Shown: one piece after another, positions 7,403 through 16,682 of the stretch
How positions within the stretch are numbered: position 1 is the first letter of the stretch
Layout: each line of letters opens with the position of its first letter
Source: Anaerolineae bacterium
GTDB taxonomy: Bacteria; Chloroflexota; Anaerolineae; Aggregatilineales; Phototrophicaceae
Length of the DNA: 33,193 nt
Assembly: GCA_016789005.1 (NCBI GenBank)
Contig: JAEURA010000089.1
Span: 1 to 33,193 of the forward strand
Direction: 5' to 3'
Notes under the pieces: generated by a model
The model's input: the letters and a program-made list of their open reading frames with translations, nothing else
What the model was told of the DNA's origin: nothing
Database searches by the model: none
Position numbers and translations under genes: made by a program

Positions 7403-7747
7403 ATCTGGTGCGTGCCCGCGAGTCGCTGGCGCAGGAAGTCCCCGGTCTGAACCGGCGGTTTCGTGCCCGGTCACCGGCGATGGCGTTGACGCTGATGGAC
7501 CATCTGTGGACTGTGCGCGACCTGCTGCACCACCCCGTGCCGCAGGTCATTTGACGTTGAGGGACACCCAAAAAGCACCCCGCACGGCAGCGGAGTGTTG
7601 GTGAGCGATGCTCTCTTTTCCACCCCACGGTGTGGTTTTGGCGAAGGCTGGTCCGGTTTTGGGCATGTCGCTGGACGCGAAAGCGTCGGTCGAATTATCA
7701 ACGGTTCCCGTTTGCCGCACCCCGCGCCGGTCTTTACAGCCTGCCGA

Positions 7748-9094
7748 TCAGCGATAGTGCTGGCGCATCTCCTCATGGAAGGGCAAATTGAGCACATCGT
7801 CCAGCATGGCGTTGGCTTGCTCCAGCGAGGTCGTATAGGGATCCATCAAGATAAGCTGGAGCAAGAGTTCCCGGCTTCCGGATTCGTAAGCCTCCAGTTC
7901 GGTCTCAATGGTGGAAACCCGGTCTCGCAGAATATAGTCCACCAGCGCCTGCGGCAGTCCGCTGGTCTGGATACCCTGGATGCCGCGTTTGCTGGCGAGT
8001 ACAGGGATCTCGACCGCGAAATGACGCGGCACACCTGGCACGTATCCGCCGGCATTGGGAATGTTGGCGACCAACACACGCGGAATATCACACGCGATGG
8101 CTTCAAGCAGCGGTACCATTACTTCGCCGGACATGCGCGGCGGGAAAGATTCGGTCACCGGATGGCTGGCATCGGCTCCGGCAGTCTTGATGCGTTCGAC
8201 GGTGCTCGCCAGATGGTTGAAATAATCCTTGTACCAGCCGCCGGGACTTTCGTGCCAGCGGCTCTCAACCTCGTCTGACGTGTGGTACCAATAGGGCCAG
8301 GAACCTCCGCCGGGGTTGCAGGTATCGCCGATGGGGAATACACCAAAACGCCGGTACAGATCTACGGCAACCGGTCCCATGAAATCGCTGGGCCGGCAGG
8401 TTGCCCAGTGATGTTCAGCCTCGGTCTCAATCCAGCGGTCGAGCAGGGGCATAGCGTCCTGTCCCTTATAATACAGGTGGGTCAGCCAGACGAAATGATT
8501 CACGCCGGGGATCTCGTAGGTGACAAACTCGCGCTCCATGCCCAGCAGGTCAGCCAGGTAGTAGACGGCGCTGAAGCCATGGCACAGCCCGACGATCTTA
8601 GCCTGGGGGTACTTGCGCCCCAGGTGAGTAATGCCGGCCAGCACCGGGTTATCCACCTTCAGATACCAGGCGTCCGGGCAGATTTCCAGGATGTCTTCGA
8701 TGAGCGATTCGAACAGCCGAAACTGGTAGAAGTTGATCCAGAAGGCTTCGTCGTGCATGACGTGCAGGCTGCCGCCCATCCGGTAACCGTAGCGGCGAGC
8801 AACCTCCCAACCGGCGCGCAGGCGTTCATGCCCGGCAGCCAGAGCGGTGTTGATGACAAAATCGGCGCCCTTGAGCGCGGTGCGGCGGTCGGTGGATTTC
8901 TCCAGGATGAGAGGGTTGCCCACCTCGTCAGCGTAACGCTGGCACAGGTGATGAGCAGCGTCCAGCCGTTCTCGGTTGATGTCCATGAAGCAGATGGTGC
9001 TGCCGCGCAGATTGGGCGTCAGGCACAGGTCACGGATGAGGTTGAGCGAAAACATGGCGCTGCCAGCGCCAATGATGGCGATTTTGACGGACAT
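7748..9094 (-). CDS. Family GH4 glycosidase (alpha-galactosidase/glucosidase-like, NAD-dependent)
   Basis: This 448-residue protein is a typical GH4 enzyme. These use NAD+ and a divalent metal to cleave glycosides by a redox-elimination mechanism. The Rossmann motif G-A-G-S is at residues 9-12. The metal ligands fit Cys171 in CHGF and His200 in VNHFVWL, close to their positions in characterised GH4 enzymes, and D-N-P is at 148-150. The CHG motif suggests the alpha-glucosidase/galactosidase/glucuronidase branch, but specificity cannot be read. GGGGAG precedes the ATG, and the upstream PrpD-like gene ends one base before it. It is the last gene of the leftward operon. Confidence 0.9.
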   Translation of the reverse strand: MSVKIAIIGAGSAMFSLNLIRDLCLTPNLRGSTICFMDINRERLDAAHHLCQRYADEVGNPLILEKSTDRRTALKGADFVINTALAAGHERLRAGWEVARRYGYRMGGSLHVMHDEAFWINFYQFRLFESLIEDILEICPDAWYLKVDNPVLAGITHLGRKYPQAKIVGLCHGFSAVYYLADLLGMEREFVTYEIPGVNHFVWLTHLYYKGQDAMPLLDRWIETEAEHHWATCRPSDFMGPVAVDLYRRFGVFPIGDTCNPGGGSWPYWYHTSDEVESRWHESPGGWYKDYFNHLASTVERIKTAGADASHPVTESFPPRMSGEVMVPLLEAIACDIPRVLVANIPNAGGYVPGVPRHFAVEIPVLASKRGIQGIQTSGLPQALVDYILRDRVSTIETELEAYESGSRELLLQLILMDPYTTSLEQANAMLDDVLNLPFHEEMRQHYR

Positions 9095-9095
9095 A

Positions 9096-10445
9096 CTATC
9101 TCCCCGATGTGGTAGCAGGACTGAGAAGCAGATCCAGGAAAGCGGCGAGGTTGCCGGAAGGCAGGTTGTTCAGACCAGTGGCGATCGCCTGCGTTCGTTC
9201 GAACCCCAACACTGGCTCGGCCAGCAGGCGGTACTTCGCCTGCAGTTCGGCGTCGGATAGCGGATTCTCCGGGTTGCCGCGCGCGATGGCGGGTTCGGAT
9301 GTGTAATGGCGGCCATCGTATAATTGAAAGGTCACATGCGCCCAGCGTTCAGCGGGAAAGCGGGCATTATAGCCGCTGTCCTCGATCAGGCAGATGGCGT
9401 CTGCCAGACACTGGATATCCGCGTTGTTCAGGCTGTCGCCCATCACCTCGGCGGCGGACACCTTGCCGCGCACCAGCGCTGCCGCCACCGGAAAAGGCAG
9501 GCTGTACTGGGCTTCGTCCGTGGTCAATGGGCGGCGGGTGGCGAGGCGCGTGCCCTCATGGAAGGTGAACACTTCAATCCGGGCGATGTCGGCTGCCTGA
9601 ATCTGGTGCTGACGCTGCAAGCTGAGGGCTGCCTCGATGGCCGGCTGTGCCCAGCGGCAGACCGGATAGGCTTTGAAGTACTGGTCGCGGATGCGCCAGC
9701 GCGTGCCCAGGTCTTCCCACACCGCTGCCACATCGGCATGTTCGACCGTCAGCGCTGGCGCGCCGGTGAAACCGTCGGCAGCCAGCCAGGCGGCGCTGAG
9801 ACCAGCCATCGCGCCCCAGCCGGAGCCATCCTTGACCATGGTCGGGTAGTCCACAACACGCATGATCTGGCTGCGCGGACCGTGATATTCGGCGATGCCC
9901 AGCGCCTGACGGGTCTGGTTGGACGACAGCCTGAGGTAACGCGCACCCAGCGCCGCACAGGCCAGCGCATTCCAGGCGCCAGAACTGTGATAATCGCAGA
10001 CCGTGCTGTGCAGCGCGATGCCGGCACGAGTGGCGAATTCGTATCCCAGCACGATGTCTGTCAGGAAACGACTGCCGTCGGGGGCGTCATCACCGGATTC
10101 GATGAGCGCGAGCAGAGCAGGCAGCACCGCCACGCCCACATGCCCTTTGGTCAGCACATGTCCATCGTGGCAGTCCAGGCTGTCAATCATCATGCCCCCG
10201 GCGAGCGCCGCGCCGGGGGCGCTCACACGGCGGCCATCGAATAGCATGCGCGCGCCCCGGTCTGTTCCGGCAGCGAACTGGCGCAGGGCATGGTTACAGA
10301 TGATACGTGCTGTATCGGTCATCGAACCGCCGGCAGCCGTGCCGATCAGGTCGAGCAGACAGCGCTGTGCCTGCTGAATCACGTCGGCGGGCAAATCGTC
10401 AAACGTCAGGTCGTGGATGAAGGGGATTATGGAAGCACTGATCAT
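9096..10445 (-). CDS. MmgE/PrpD family protein
   Basis: This 449-residue protein belongs to the MmgE/PrpD family, whose characterised members include 2-methylcitrate dehydratase, cis-aconitate decarboxylase and iminodisuccinate epimerase. Recognisable elements are the N-terminal helical domain with C-L-L-D-L-I-G-T, the region S-L-D-C-H-D-G-H near residue 90 and F-K-A-Y-P-V-C-R-W around the start of the second domain. In this sugar-related operon it more likely acts on a carboxylic acid breakdown intermediate than in the methylcitrate cycle, since no other methylcitrate gene is present. The GH4 gene follows it with one base between. Specific substrate unknown. Confidence 0.85.
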   Translation of the reverse strand: MISASIIPFIHDLTFDDLPADVIQQAQRCLLDLIGTAAGGSMTDTARIICNHALRQFAAGTDRGARMLFDGRRVSAPGAALAGGMMIDSLDCHDGHVLTKGHVGVAVLPALLALIESGDDAPDGSRFLTDIVLGYEFATRAGIALHSTVCDYHSSGAWNALACAALGARYLRLSSNQTRQALGIAEYHGPRSQIMRVVDYPTMVKDGSGWGAMAGLSAAWLAADGFTGAPALTVEHADVAAVWEDLGTRWRIRDQYFKAYPVCRWAQPAIEAALSLQRQHQIQAADIARIEVFTFHEGTRLATRRPLTTDEAQYSLPFPVAAALVRGKVSAAEVMGDSLNNADIQCLADAICLIEDSGYNARFPAERWAHVTFQLYDGRHYTSEPAIARGNPENPLSDAELQAKYRLLAEPVLGFERTQAIATGLNNLPSGNLAAFLDLLLSPATTSGR

Positions 10446-10457
10446 GACTTGACGACC

Positions 10458-11354
10458 TCAATTCGGCTGTGCGCCGATCAGGCGGGCGGGTGTGTCTTCG
10501 ATCAGCATACGGACATTGGCTAGGCTCAGACCCTTTTCGAGGCACATCTGCGCCAGCAATCGCAGCCCTTCGTGAGGCATCGGATTGTGCGTCTGACCCC
10601 CATCGCTGGACAGATAGGCATGTTCGACGCCGATGGCCCGGATCGCCGTGACGGTATCCTCCACGGTGGTGTGGCGCCACATAGGCGCCAACGCGCAGTA
10701 CGTGAACTCGAAGAATACACCGGACGCAACCAGCTCAGGGAGTTCTTCGGGCTGGAAACCCGGCACGCGGAACAACGGGTGAGTGATGACCAGCCGCTCA
10801 AACCGCTGCTGGCGGGCGAACCGTGCGAGTGCGACAACTTCCGCTTTGCCCAGATGACCGGTCGCCAGCGCCACGTCATGTTCCTGACACAAGGATAGGA
10901 TTGCTTTTACCTGCGGCGTGAGCGCGTCCTGCGCCAGGATGGTCAGCGGTGCCGGGCGCTGAGCGTGAAACTCCGCCCCCTGCACATCCCAACTGCCGCT
11001 GTGTCCGAAGACATCCACATGTCCCTGGCTGTCCACGGTCGGCAGCCAGACCACCCGCGCGCCGGTTTTCAGGGCTGCCTCAACCGCCGCCGGGTTGATA
11101 CCGCCCAGCGCATGATTCAGCGTAACAGAGCCATAGGCGGTGAACGGCGCTGGGTTTTGCCGAGTCAGGGCAGCGTTGACCGCCGCTGCCCGGCCCACCG
11201 TCGCTTCGTGGTGACTCTTGAAGACCAAGCCGCGCAATCCGGCGTCGCGGGCGGCTTCGGCGATGGTCAGGTCATCAGCCAGGCGCGGATAGACGCAGGG
11301 TGCGCTGTGCACATGGAGATCGTAAGCGCCGACGACCGAGACCCGATCCATCAT
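10458..11354 (-). CDS. DUF6282 family metal-dependent hydrolase-like protein
   Basis: This 298-residue protein opens with Y-D-L-H-V-H-S-A-P-C-V-Y-P-R (His14, His16), the start of a TIM-barrel metal site, and matches the pattern of the DUF6282 family. Further likely ligands are in K-S-H-H-E, T-G-H-L-G and I-T-H-P-L. The final barrel Asp lies in Y-L-S-S-D-G-G-Q. It begins one base after the end of the amidohydrolase gene and is followed by the PrpD-like gene after 12 bases, so the three are likely co-translated. A lactonase or amidohydrolase-like activity is plausible, but no substrate is known for the family. ATG 11351 is an alternative start. Confidence 0.75.
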   Translation of the reverse strand: MMDRVSVVGAYDLHVHSAPCVYPRLADDLTIAEAARDAGLRGLVFKSHHEATVGRAAAVNAALTRQNPAPFTAYGSVTLNHALGGINPAAVEAALKTGARVVWLPTVDSQGHVDVFGHSGSWDVQGAEFHAQRPAPLTILAQDALTPQVKAILSLCQEHDVALATGHLGKAEVVALARFARQQRFERLVITHPLFRVPGFQPEELPELVASGVFFEFTYCALAPMWRHTTVEDTVTAIRAIGVEHAYLSSDGGQTHNPMPHEGLRLLAQMCLEKGLSLANVRMLIEDTPARLIGAQPN

Positions 11355-11355
11355 G

Positions 11356-12213
11356 TCAGGAGACGACGAATCCGGCTTGGCGTTTCATCGAGATCATTTC
11401 GGCGGTGGGGGGATTCTGCGCCACGCGCCCGTGCAGATTGAATACCTCGATGGGCGTCTTGTACAGCATCTGCTCCAGTTCAGCATCGGTCGCGCCAATT
11501 GCGGCGAACTTGGCAATTTCGGCGGTGATGCTGTCGCTGTCTTCTGATGCCAGCATGATCTTCTCGGCGCCGCACTTCTCCAGAGCCAGCCGCAGATAGG
11601 CGGGAATGGACAGGCTGGAGCTGAGGTAGATGTTGGGCGCACGCATCGCCAGACTGACGGCGGTTTCGGCGATGGGATAATCCAGGTGGGCGAAAATGAT
11701 CTTCAGATTGGGATATTCCAGCGCCATATCGGCGTACAGACCGGGGTTGGTGAAGGGCATACCGTGTGCGCCGACGCAGCCCATGAGCGGAACGCCCAAC
11801 CGGTTGGCGGTTTCGAAGTAGACGCGCCCCAGCGGGCTGTTGGGGCTGAAGCCGTGACTGAAACCGTGCAGCTTGATGCCGACAAAACCCAGCTCCCTGA
11901 CACAGGATTCCAGCTCCAGGACTGTGCGCTCTTCGCCATGTTCCTTGATGTTCAGGCTGGCGATGCCGAAGATATGACCGGGATAACGCTTGGCGTTCTC
12001 GGCGATGTATCGGTGAACGGCAACCGGATCGCTGGCGCCGCCGAGCGGCTGAAGGATTGCCGTCACGACATGATTGGACGCCATCGCGCTGAGTACATTC
12101 TCGATGTGGTTGCCACCCCAGCCGAACGTCCGATCGGTTTTATCGCGTTCACTGATGTGCTGGTGCGTTTCAATGATGGGTAAGTCGGTATGTACTTGAA
12201 CGTCGAGACTCAT
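11356..12213 (-). CDS. Amidohydrolase family (amidohydrolase 2) protein
   Basis: This 285-residue TIM-barrel hydrolase or decarboxylase-like protein belongs to the amidohydrolase-2 group (ACMSD / dihydroxybenzoate decarboxylase relatives). Its first metal motif is E-T-H-Q-H (His17, His19). I-K-L-H-G, F-A-H-L-D-Y-P and the C-terminal strand L-A-S-E-D-S-D follow, the last supplying the barrel Asp. ATG 12213 is preferred over 12234 because AAAGGA lies about 10 bases before it. Either start overlaps the 3' end of the IclR gene in another frame, by 44 bases for the chosen start. Its place with MmgE/PrpD and DUF6282 suggests handling of acid or lactone intermediates. Substrate unknown. Confidence 0.8.
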   Translation of the reverse strand: MSLDVQVHTDLPIIETHQHISERDKTDRTFGWGGNHIENVLSAMASNHVVTAILQPLGGASDPVAVHRYIAENAKRYPGHIFGIASLNIKEHGEERTVLELESCVRELGFVGIKLHGFSHGFSPNSPLGRVYFETANRLGVPLMGCVGAHGMPFTNPGLYADMALEYPNLKIIFAHLDYPIAETAVSLAMRAPNIYLSSSLSIPAYLRLALEKCGAEKIMLASEDSDSITAEIAKFAAIGATDAELEQMLYKTPIEVFNLHGRVAQNPPTAEMISMKRQAGFVVS

Positions 12214-13009
12214 TTGGGATTTTTCCTTTGCCATTGAGTGTATAGCCTAGTTCGATGCTGATGGCGCTCGCGGTGGTCACCACCTGCGAGGCGAGTTCGT
12301 TCAACCGCTCCAGGGGAAGCTGCGTTGTTGGTCCAGACAGCGCCACCACCGCGATGTTCTTGCGCGAGCGGTCAAAAATGGGCGCCGCGACATTGCTGAA
12401 ACCCAGCAAATATTCATCCTGGCTGATGGCATAACCGCGTTCGCGAATAGCGGAAAGCTGCGCAAGGAGATGCTCTGGTGCGGTGATGGTCTGGCGGGTG
12501 CTGGATATCAGATCGCGCTCCAGATAGGCGGCGATGGCTTCATCATCCAGATGAGCCAGCAGCACTTTGCCGCCGCTCGCCGTGTGCGCCGGGATGGTGC
12601 GTCCGATCCAGCTGGTCTTGGATGCCGACTCCTCAGTGTCAATCTGATCGAGGTACAGCTCATCACCTTCGAACAGGGTCGCCAGATAAATGACGTGACC
12701 GGTCTCCTGACACAGGCGGCGCAGATGCGGGTTGGCGACGGTGCGGATATTGAGTTCGTTGAGCACCACGTGCGTCAGTCGCAGCAGCCCCAATCCCAGG
12801 CGGTAACCATCGCGGCTTTGGACGACGACGTTCTGCTGCGCCAGCGTGCTGAGCAAGCGGGAGGCGGTGCTGTTGTGCACGCCGAGCTGCTCGGCGATCT
12901 GCCCGACAGTCAGCGGGGACTTGGCGTCGGCAAGCAGAAACAGAATGTCCAGCGCTCGCTCGACCGATTGGATGGAGGCGGACTCCGCGGGTAGGCGTTG
13001 GCTGGTCAT
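12170..13009 (-). CDS. IclR family transcriptional regulator
   Basis: This 279-residue protein has an N-terminal winged helix-turn-helix (about residues 14-75; S-V-E-R-A-L-D-I-L-F-L-L and the recognition region H-N-S-T-A-S-R-L-L). The C-terminal IclR effector domain includes T-A-S-G-G-K-V-L-L-A-H and D-E-Y-L-L-G-F-S-N-V-A-A-P-I. The family normally ends soon after the I-S-I-E-L-G-Y segment. Here about 25 extra residues are read through the start of the amidohydrolase gene. It sits in the middle of the leftward operon, so it would be autoregulated. The inverted repeats at 19423-19451 and 19512-19534 have the size expected for IclR operators and are its best candidate sites. Confidence 0.92.
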   Translation of the reverse strand: MTSQRLPAESASIQSVERALDILFLLADAKSPLTVGQIAEQLGVHNSTASRLLSTLAQQNVVVQSRDGYRLGLGLLRLTHVVLNELNIRTVANPHLRRLCQETGHVIYLATLFEGDELYLDQIDTEESASKTSWIGRTIPAHTASGGKVLLAHLDDEAIAAYLERDLISSTRQTITAPEHLLAQLSAIRERGYAISQDEYLLGFSNVAAPIFDRSRKNIAVVALSGPTTQLPLERLNELASQVVTTASAISIELGYTLNGKGKIPNESRRSSTYRLTHH

Positions 13010-13021
13010 GCTGGTATCACA

Positions 13022-13714
13022 TCACCGCTCAATCACGCCGGTGGCGGCGGCGAAGTTACGGATGAACCGGCTGCCATCGGGATACTGGGGCGTGTAGGCT
13101 TCAGGGTGTCCCTGAATACCGAACACCGGGATATCCGTATGCTGCATGACCTGGATACGGCACCAGTTGGTCGAAGCCAGCAGACGAAACCGGTCGGGCA
13201 GCGATTTGAGTTCCCAGTAGTGACTTTCCATCACCACCGGACCGGTATCCGGGAATCCGGCGAAGAGGGGATGTCCTGGCGACTGAATTTGCAGCGGCAG
13301 ATACCCTCTCTCCTTGCGCATTCCGGGATGGTAATCGGGCATCAGGTCGGTCTCGCCGGTCTCCAGCGGACCCAGGGCATCCGCCGGGGCGCCGAAGGTC
13401 ATGCCGATAAGCTGGTGACCGCCGCAGAAGCCGAGTACCGGGTATTCGCCGCTGGTGATGGCGGCTTGTAGCGGCTTGAAGTTATCCCAATCATATTCTG
13501 CCCAGTCAGGCGTATTGCCGCTGATGAAAAAGGCTTTGACGCCTTTGGCGCGCAGCCAGTCCAGGCTGAAGTCGCGGTAATGGACCGGCAGGCAGGGGAT
13601 GCCGACAGCATTCTGAATGTTCCGGGCGCGTTCCAGGAACTCCTTATTGTGCGGCGGACCCTGTATCGGGTGCTGCGTGATCTTCTCGTGCTGGATGTCT
13701 ACGAAAGCTAACAT
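13022..13714 (-). CDS. Class I (type 1) glutamine amidotransferase-like protein
   Basis: This 230-residue protein has the fold signature of triad amidotransferases. The nucleophile elbow is G-F-C-G-G-H-Q, with Cys97, and the His-Glu pair is in I-Q-G-H-P-E-A-Y near residue 205. It stands alone with no synthetase partner in the window. Like PuuD or other peptidase-like members, it could hydrolyse a gamma-glutamyl bond rather than supply ammonia. GGAG lies 5 bases before the ATG. It sits 17 bases after the ABC ATPase gene and 12 bases before the IclR gene, clearly within the operon. A link to an imported gamma-glutamyl or amide-bearing compound is possible but unproven. Confidence 0.85.
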   Translation of the reverse strand: MLAFVDIQHEKITQHPIQGPPHNKEFLERARNIQNAVGIPCLPVHYRDFSLDWLRAKGVKAFFISGNTPDWAEYDWDNFKPLQAAITSGEYPVLGFCGGHQLIGMTFGAPADALGPLETGETDLMPDYHPGMRKERGYLPLQIQSPGHPLFAGFPDTGPVVMESHYWELKSLPDRFRLLASTNWCRIQVMQHTDIPVFGIQGHPEAYTPQYPDGSRFIRNFAAATGVIER

Positions 13715-13731
13715 GATCGCTCCAGTATGCT

Positions 13732-15786
13732 TCAGTTCGAATGCTGAGCGACAGTCTGCGTCTGAACAGCGCGCAGTTCTGTCAGCGGAATATGACAGTA
13801 GATGATGTGGCTATCACCCGCGTCCTGCCCAAGCGGTTCCTGCTGCTCGCAGATGGAGCCGATCTTGCGCGGGCAGCGGGTATGAAACCGGCAGCCGCTC
13901 GGCGGGTTGGCAGGGCTGGGCACTGAGCCTTCCAGGCGGATAGCGTGGGGCTGTGCCCCGGCGTGGATCACCGGAATGGCTGATACCAGCGCCTCGGTAT
14001 AGGGGTGATAGGGCGGCTGGAAGATAGCTTCTGCCGGACCGATCTCGCAGATCTTGCCCAGATAGATAACGGCGACTTCATCCGACAGGTAGCGCACGAC
14101 ATTCAGATCGTGAGCGATAAACATGAGGGCAACGCGCCGTTCGCGCTGGAGCTGCTGCAGGAGATTGAGTACAGCGGCTTGAACCGAGACATCCAGCGAG
14201 GAGATCGGCTCATCGCACAGGATAAGCTGCGGCTCGCCGGCGAAGGCGCGGGCGATAGCGACGCGCTGCTTTTCACCGCCGCTGAGCTGCCTGGGGCGGC
14301 GGTCGAGATAGGTTTCGTCCAGGTTGACAGCTTTCAGCAGACCAATGATATGGGCGCGTTCGTGTCCGCGCGGCACGATGTTAAAACAGCGCAGCGGTCG
14401 TCGCAGGGTTTTCTCCACCGTGTGACGCGGATTCAGGGATGAGTCCGAATTCTGGAATACCATCTGCATCTGGCGCAGGGCGGCACGGCTGCGGCGGGCG
14501 ATTGGGCGGGTGAAGTCGCTGCCGCCGAAATCAATACGCCCGGATGTGACTGGCTTGAGTCCGGCTACAGCCCCGGCGATGGTACTCTTGCCACAGCCGC
14601 TTTCGCCGACGATGCCCAGCGTACGCTGCGGTTCCAGGCTGAAGCTCACGTCGTCAATGACCCGGATGCGGCGGCTGCGCGCCAGTCCCAGCAGTCCCAT
14701 CAACTGAGTGAAATACACCCTGAGGTTGCTCACAGTCAGCAGGGCTTGGCGATTGGATGTGCCCGACTTTGCCGGAGTGCTTGGCGGCTGAGGGACCGGC
14801 ACCGCAGCCGGCTGTTCGATCACCGTGCGCCAGCGGAAACAGCGGGCGGCGTGACCGGCAGCGACCGATTCAAGCTGCGGCGCGCCCTGGGTGCAGCCCG
14901 GTTCGGCGAATGCGCAGCGCGCCGCAAACGTGCAGCCGCGCGGCAGCGCCGTCAGCGGGGGAACTCGCCCCGGAATCGAGTACAACGCGCCGCTGGTATG
15001 ACGGCTGATCGCCTGCGGCACGCAGCGCAGCAGTCCGGTGGTATAGGGGTGATGAGGGCGGTCGAAGAGCTGACGCACCGGGGCTTCTTCAATCAACTCA
15101 CCGGCATACATCACGCCGACGCGGTCGCAGATGCGGGCGATGACGCCCAGGTTGTGGCTGATGAACAGTATCGCCATTTTGAATTCGCGGCGCAGGTCGT
15201 TGAGCAGGTCGAGTACGCCGGCTTCGATGGTCACATCCAGACCGGTTGTCGGCTCATCCATGACCACCAGGTCTGGGCGCAGGAGCAGCGCCATAGCGAT
15301 GACCACCCGCTGCTGCATCCCGCCGCTGAGTTGGTGCGGATAGCGTTGGAGTACATAAGCCGGATCGGGCATTCGCACCTGTTCGAGCATCTCGATCACG
15401 CGGCGGCGCGCGTCTTCGCCGGTTGCGCCCTCATGGGCGGTGATGACTTCCACAAGCTGCTTCTCGATGGTCAGTACAGGATTGAGCGACGACTGGGGGT
15501 CCTGATAGACCATCGCAATCCGGTTGCCGCGCAGCTGTCCGAGGACCGCCGGCGGGGCAGTAGCGATGTCGGTGTCCTGGAACAGGATTTGACCGTCGAG
15601 CCGCGTCCGGCGAGGCAGGTAGCGCATGATTGCCAGGGCTACGGTGGATTTGCCGCAGCCGGATTCGCCGACCAGCCCATAGGTTTCACTGGGTTGAATG
15701 GTCAGCGACAGGTCGCGCACAGCCTGGGCGATGCCTCGCGAACTGACATAACTGACGTTAAGGTGTCGAATGTCGAGGACGGTCAT
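13732..15786 (-). CDS. Fused oligopeptide/dipeptide-type ABC transporter ATPase (DppD-DppF fusion)
   Basis: This 684-residue protein has two complete ABC ATPase domains. Domain 1 has Walker [10 protein letters not shown] (40-48), Q-loop Y-Q-D-P, signature L-S-G-G-M-Q-Q-R (153-160) and Walker B V-V-M-D-E-P. Domain 2 (from about residue 345) has the same Walker [14 protein letters not shown] and I-L-C-D-E-P. Each half ends with the Cys-rich oligo_HPY tail (C-x-F-x-x-R-C), which in Dpp/Opp ATPases can bind an Fe-S cluster. Separate DppD and DppF proteins are thus joined, so it can form both halves of the motor. It acts at the inner membrane with the two permeases just upstream. In related bacteria such transporters import oligosaccharides as well as peptides. 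Confidence 0.95.
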   Translation of the reverse strand: MTVLDIRHLNVSYVSSRGIAQAVRDLSLTIQPSETYGLVGESGCGKSTVALAIMRYLPRRTRLDGQILFQDTDIATAPPAVLGQLRGNRIAMVYQDPQSSLNPVLTIEKQLVEVITAHEGATGEDARRRVIEMLEQVRMPDPAYVLQRYPHQLSGGMQQRVVIAMALLLRPDLVVMDEPTTGLDVTIEAGVLDLLNDLRREFKMAILFISHNLGVIARICDRVGVMYAGELIEEAPVRQLFDRPHHPYTTGLLRCVPQAISRHTSGALYSIPGRVPPLTALPRGCTFAARCAFAEPGCTQGAPQLESVAAGHAARCFRWRTVIEQPAAVPVPQPPSTPAKSGTSNRQALLTVSNLRVYFTQLMGLLGLARSRRIRVIDDVSFSLEPQRTLGIVGESGCGKSTIAGAVAGLKPVTSGRIDFGGSDFTRPIARRSRAALRQMQMVFQNSDSSLNPRHTVEKTLRRPLRCFNIVPRGHERAHIIGLLKAVNLDETYLDRRPRQLSGGEKQRVAIARAFAGEPQLILCDEPISSLDVSVQAAVLNLLQQLQRERRVALMFIAHDLNVVRYLSDEVAVIYLGKICEIGPAEAIFQPPYHPYTEALVSAIPVIHAGAQPHAIRLEGSVPSPANPPSGCRFHTRCPRKIGSICEQQEPLGQDAGDSHIIYCHIPLTELRAVQTQTVAQHSN

Positions 15787-15790
15787 GGTC

Positions 15791-16672
15791 CTAGTCCGCC
15801 TTCACCGCTTCACTCAGACCATCAGCCAGCAGATTGAACGACACGACCAGCGAGGCGATGGCGAGCGCAGGGAAAAGCGGCGCGGTGGGTGTGATGATCA
15901 GCGCGTTGCGCGCCTGGCTCACCATCTGACCCCAGTCGGGATTGGGCGGCGGCACACCCAGACCCAGAAAACCGAGCGCCCCCATCGAAAAGCAGGCATA
16001 ACCAACGCGCACCAGACCATCCACCAGGATCGGTCCCAGGGCATTGGGCAGAATCTCCTGGAACAGAATGTAGGCGGTGGACTCGCCGCGCATCCGGGCG
16101 GCAGCCACGAATTCGCGGTTGCGCAAATCCAACACCAAGCCGCGCACCAAGCGGGACACCGCCGGAGTCGCGCCAATGCCCAGCGCCAGGACGACGTTCA
16201 TCGCTGAGGCGCCTATGGCGACGATGATCATCAGATACAGCATCAGCACCGGAAAAGCCATCATCACGTCCATGACACGCATGACGATCTCATCCACCCA
16301 ACCACCTCGATAGCCGGACAGCAGCCCGATGGTCGTGCCCAGGAGGATTGCCAGGGCGACCGACAGCGTGGGCAGGATGACCATCTGGCGGGTTCCAACC
16401 AGCAACCGCGAGAAAATATCGCGACCCAGCTGGTCGGTGCCCATAAGGTGTTCGGCGGAGGGCGGCTTCCAGACGGCGCCGGCGGTGATCTCGTTGATGC
16501 CGTAAGGGGCGATGGCTGGACCGAAAATCGCCAGAACGATCCACATCGCCAGAATCAGCGCCCCGACAAGGGCAATGGGATTCTTCGTCAGCAGTCGCAG
16601 AATGCGAAGAAAGCGGGCGGCTGGCGATGGGCTGCTCACGGCAAGGCGAGGTTGGTCGAGCGGTGTTTCCAT
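15791..16672 (-). CDS. Dpp/Opp-type ABC transporter permease (DppC-like)
   Basis: This 293-residue inner-membrane protein of the BPD_transp_1 family has an N-terminal OppC_N segment (about residues 17-70, with the first membrane helix A-L-V-G-A-L-I-L-A-M-W-I-V). D-Q-L-G-R-D-I-F-S-R-L follows, then five further membrane helices. The EAA loop is recognisable as E-F-V-A-A-A-R-M-R-G-E. It pairs with the DppB-like protein encoded 10 bases upstream and with the fused ATPase that starts 4 bases downstream. Substrate cannot be read from the permease itself. Confidence 0.93.
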   Translation of the reverse strand: METPLDQPRLAVSSPSPAARFLRILRLLTKNPIALVGALILAMWIVLAIFGPAIAPYGINEITAGAVWKPPSAEHLMGTDQLGRDIFSRLLVGTRQMVILPTLSVALAILLGTTIGLLSGYRGGWVDEIVMRVMDVMMAFPVLMLYLMIIVAIGASAMNVVLALGIGATPAVSRLVRGLVLDLRNREFVAAARMRGESTAYILFQEILPNALGPILVDGLVRVGYACFSMGALGFLGLGVPPPNPDWGQMVSQARNALIITPTAPLFPALAIASLVVSFNLLADGLSEAVKAD

Positions 16673-16682
16673 AGGGGCAGCC

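Larger units (their letters stand above)
6662..7554 (+). pseudogene. Decayed IS1-like DDE transposase
   Basis: Fragments of one transposase can be read in order. From about 6700: R-N-L-V-L-R-L-V-Q-M-D-E-L-Y, with the first catalytic Asp; then a segment with G-G-R-T and T-T-D-G, matching the IS1-family core. A TAG at 6950-6952 interrupts a frame whose next residues continue it (A-L-T-A-H-F-G-R-W-F), probably a TAC to TAG change. After Y-G-Q-L-V-K-R the frame shifts and about 40 residues are missing. It then resumes as F-R-Q-S-V-A-A-L-S-R-R-T-W (7060-7160). Repeats B and A (7161-7402) are inserted next, and the C-terminus continues from 7402 to the TGA at 7552-7554. The IS ends were not found. 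Non-functional. Confidence 0.75.

Noticed and set aside
7674..7688. Small GACGC/GCGTC hairpin downstream of the GH4 gene as a terminator
   Set aside because: The stem is only 5 bp and no U run follows in the direction of transcription.
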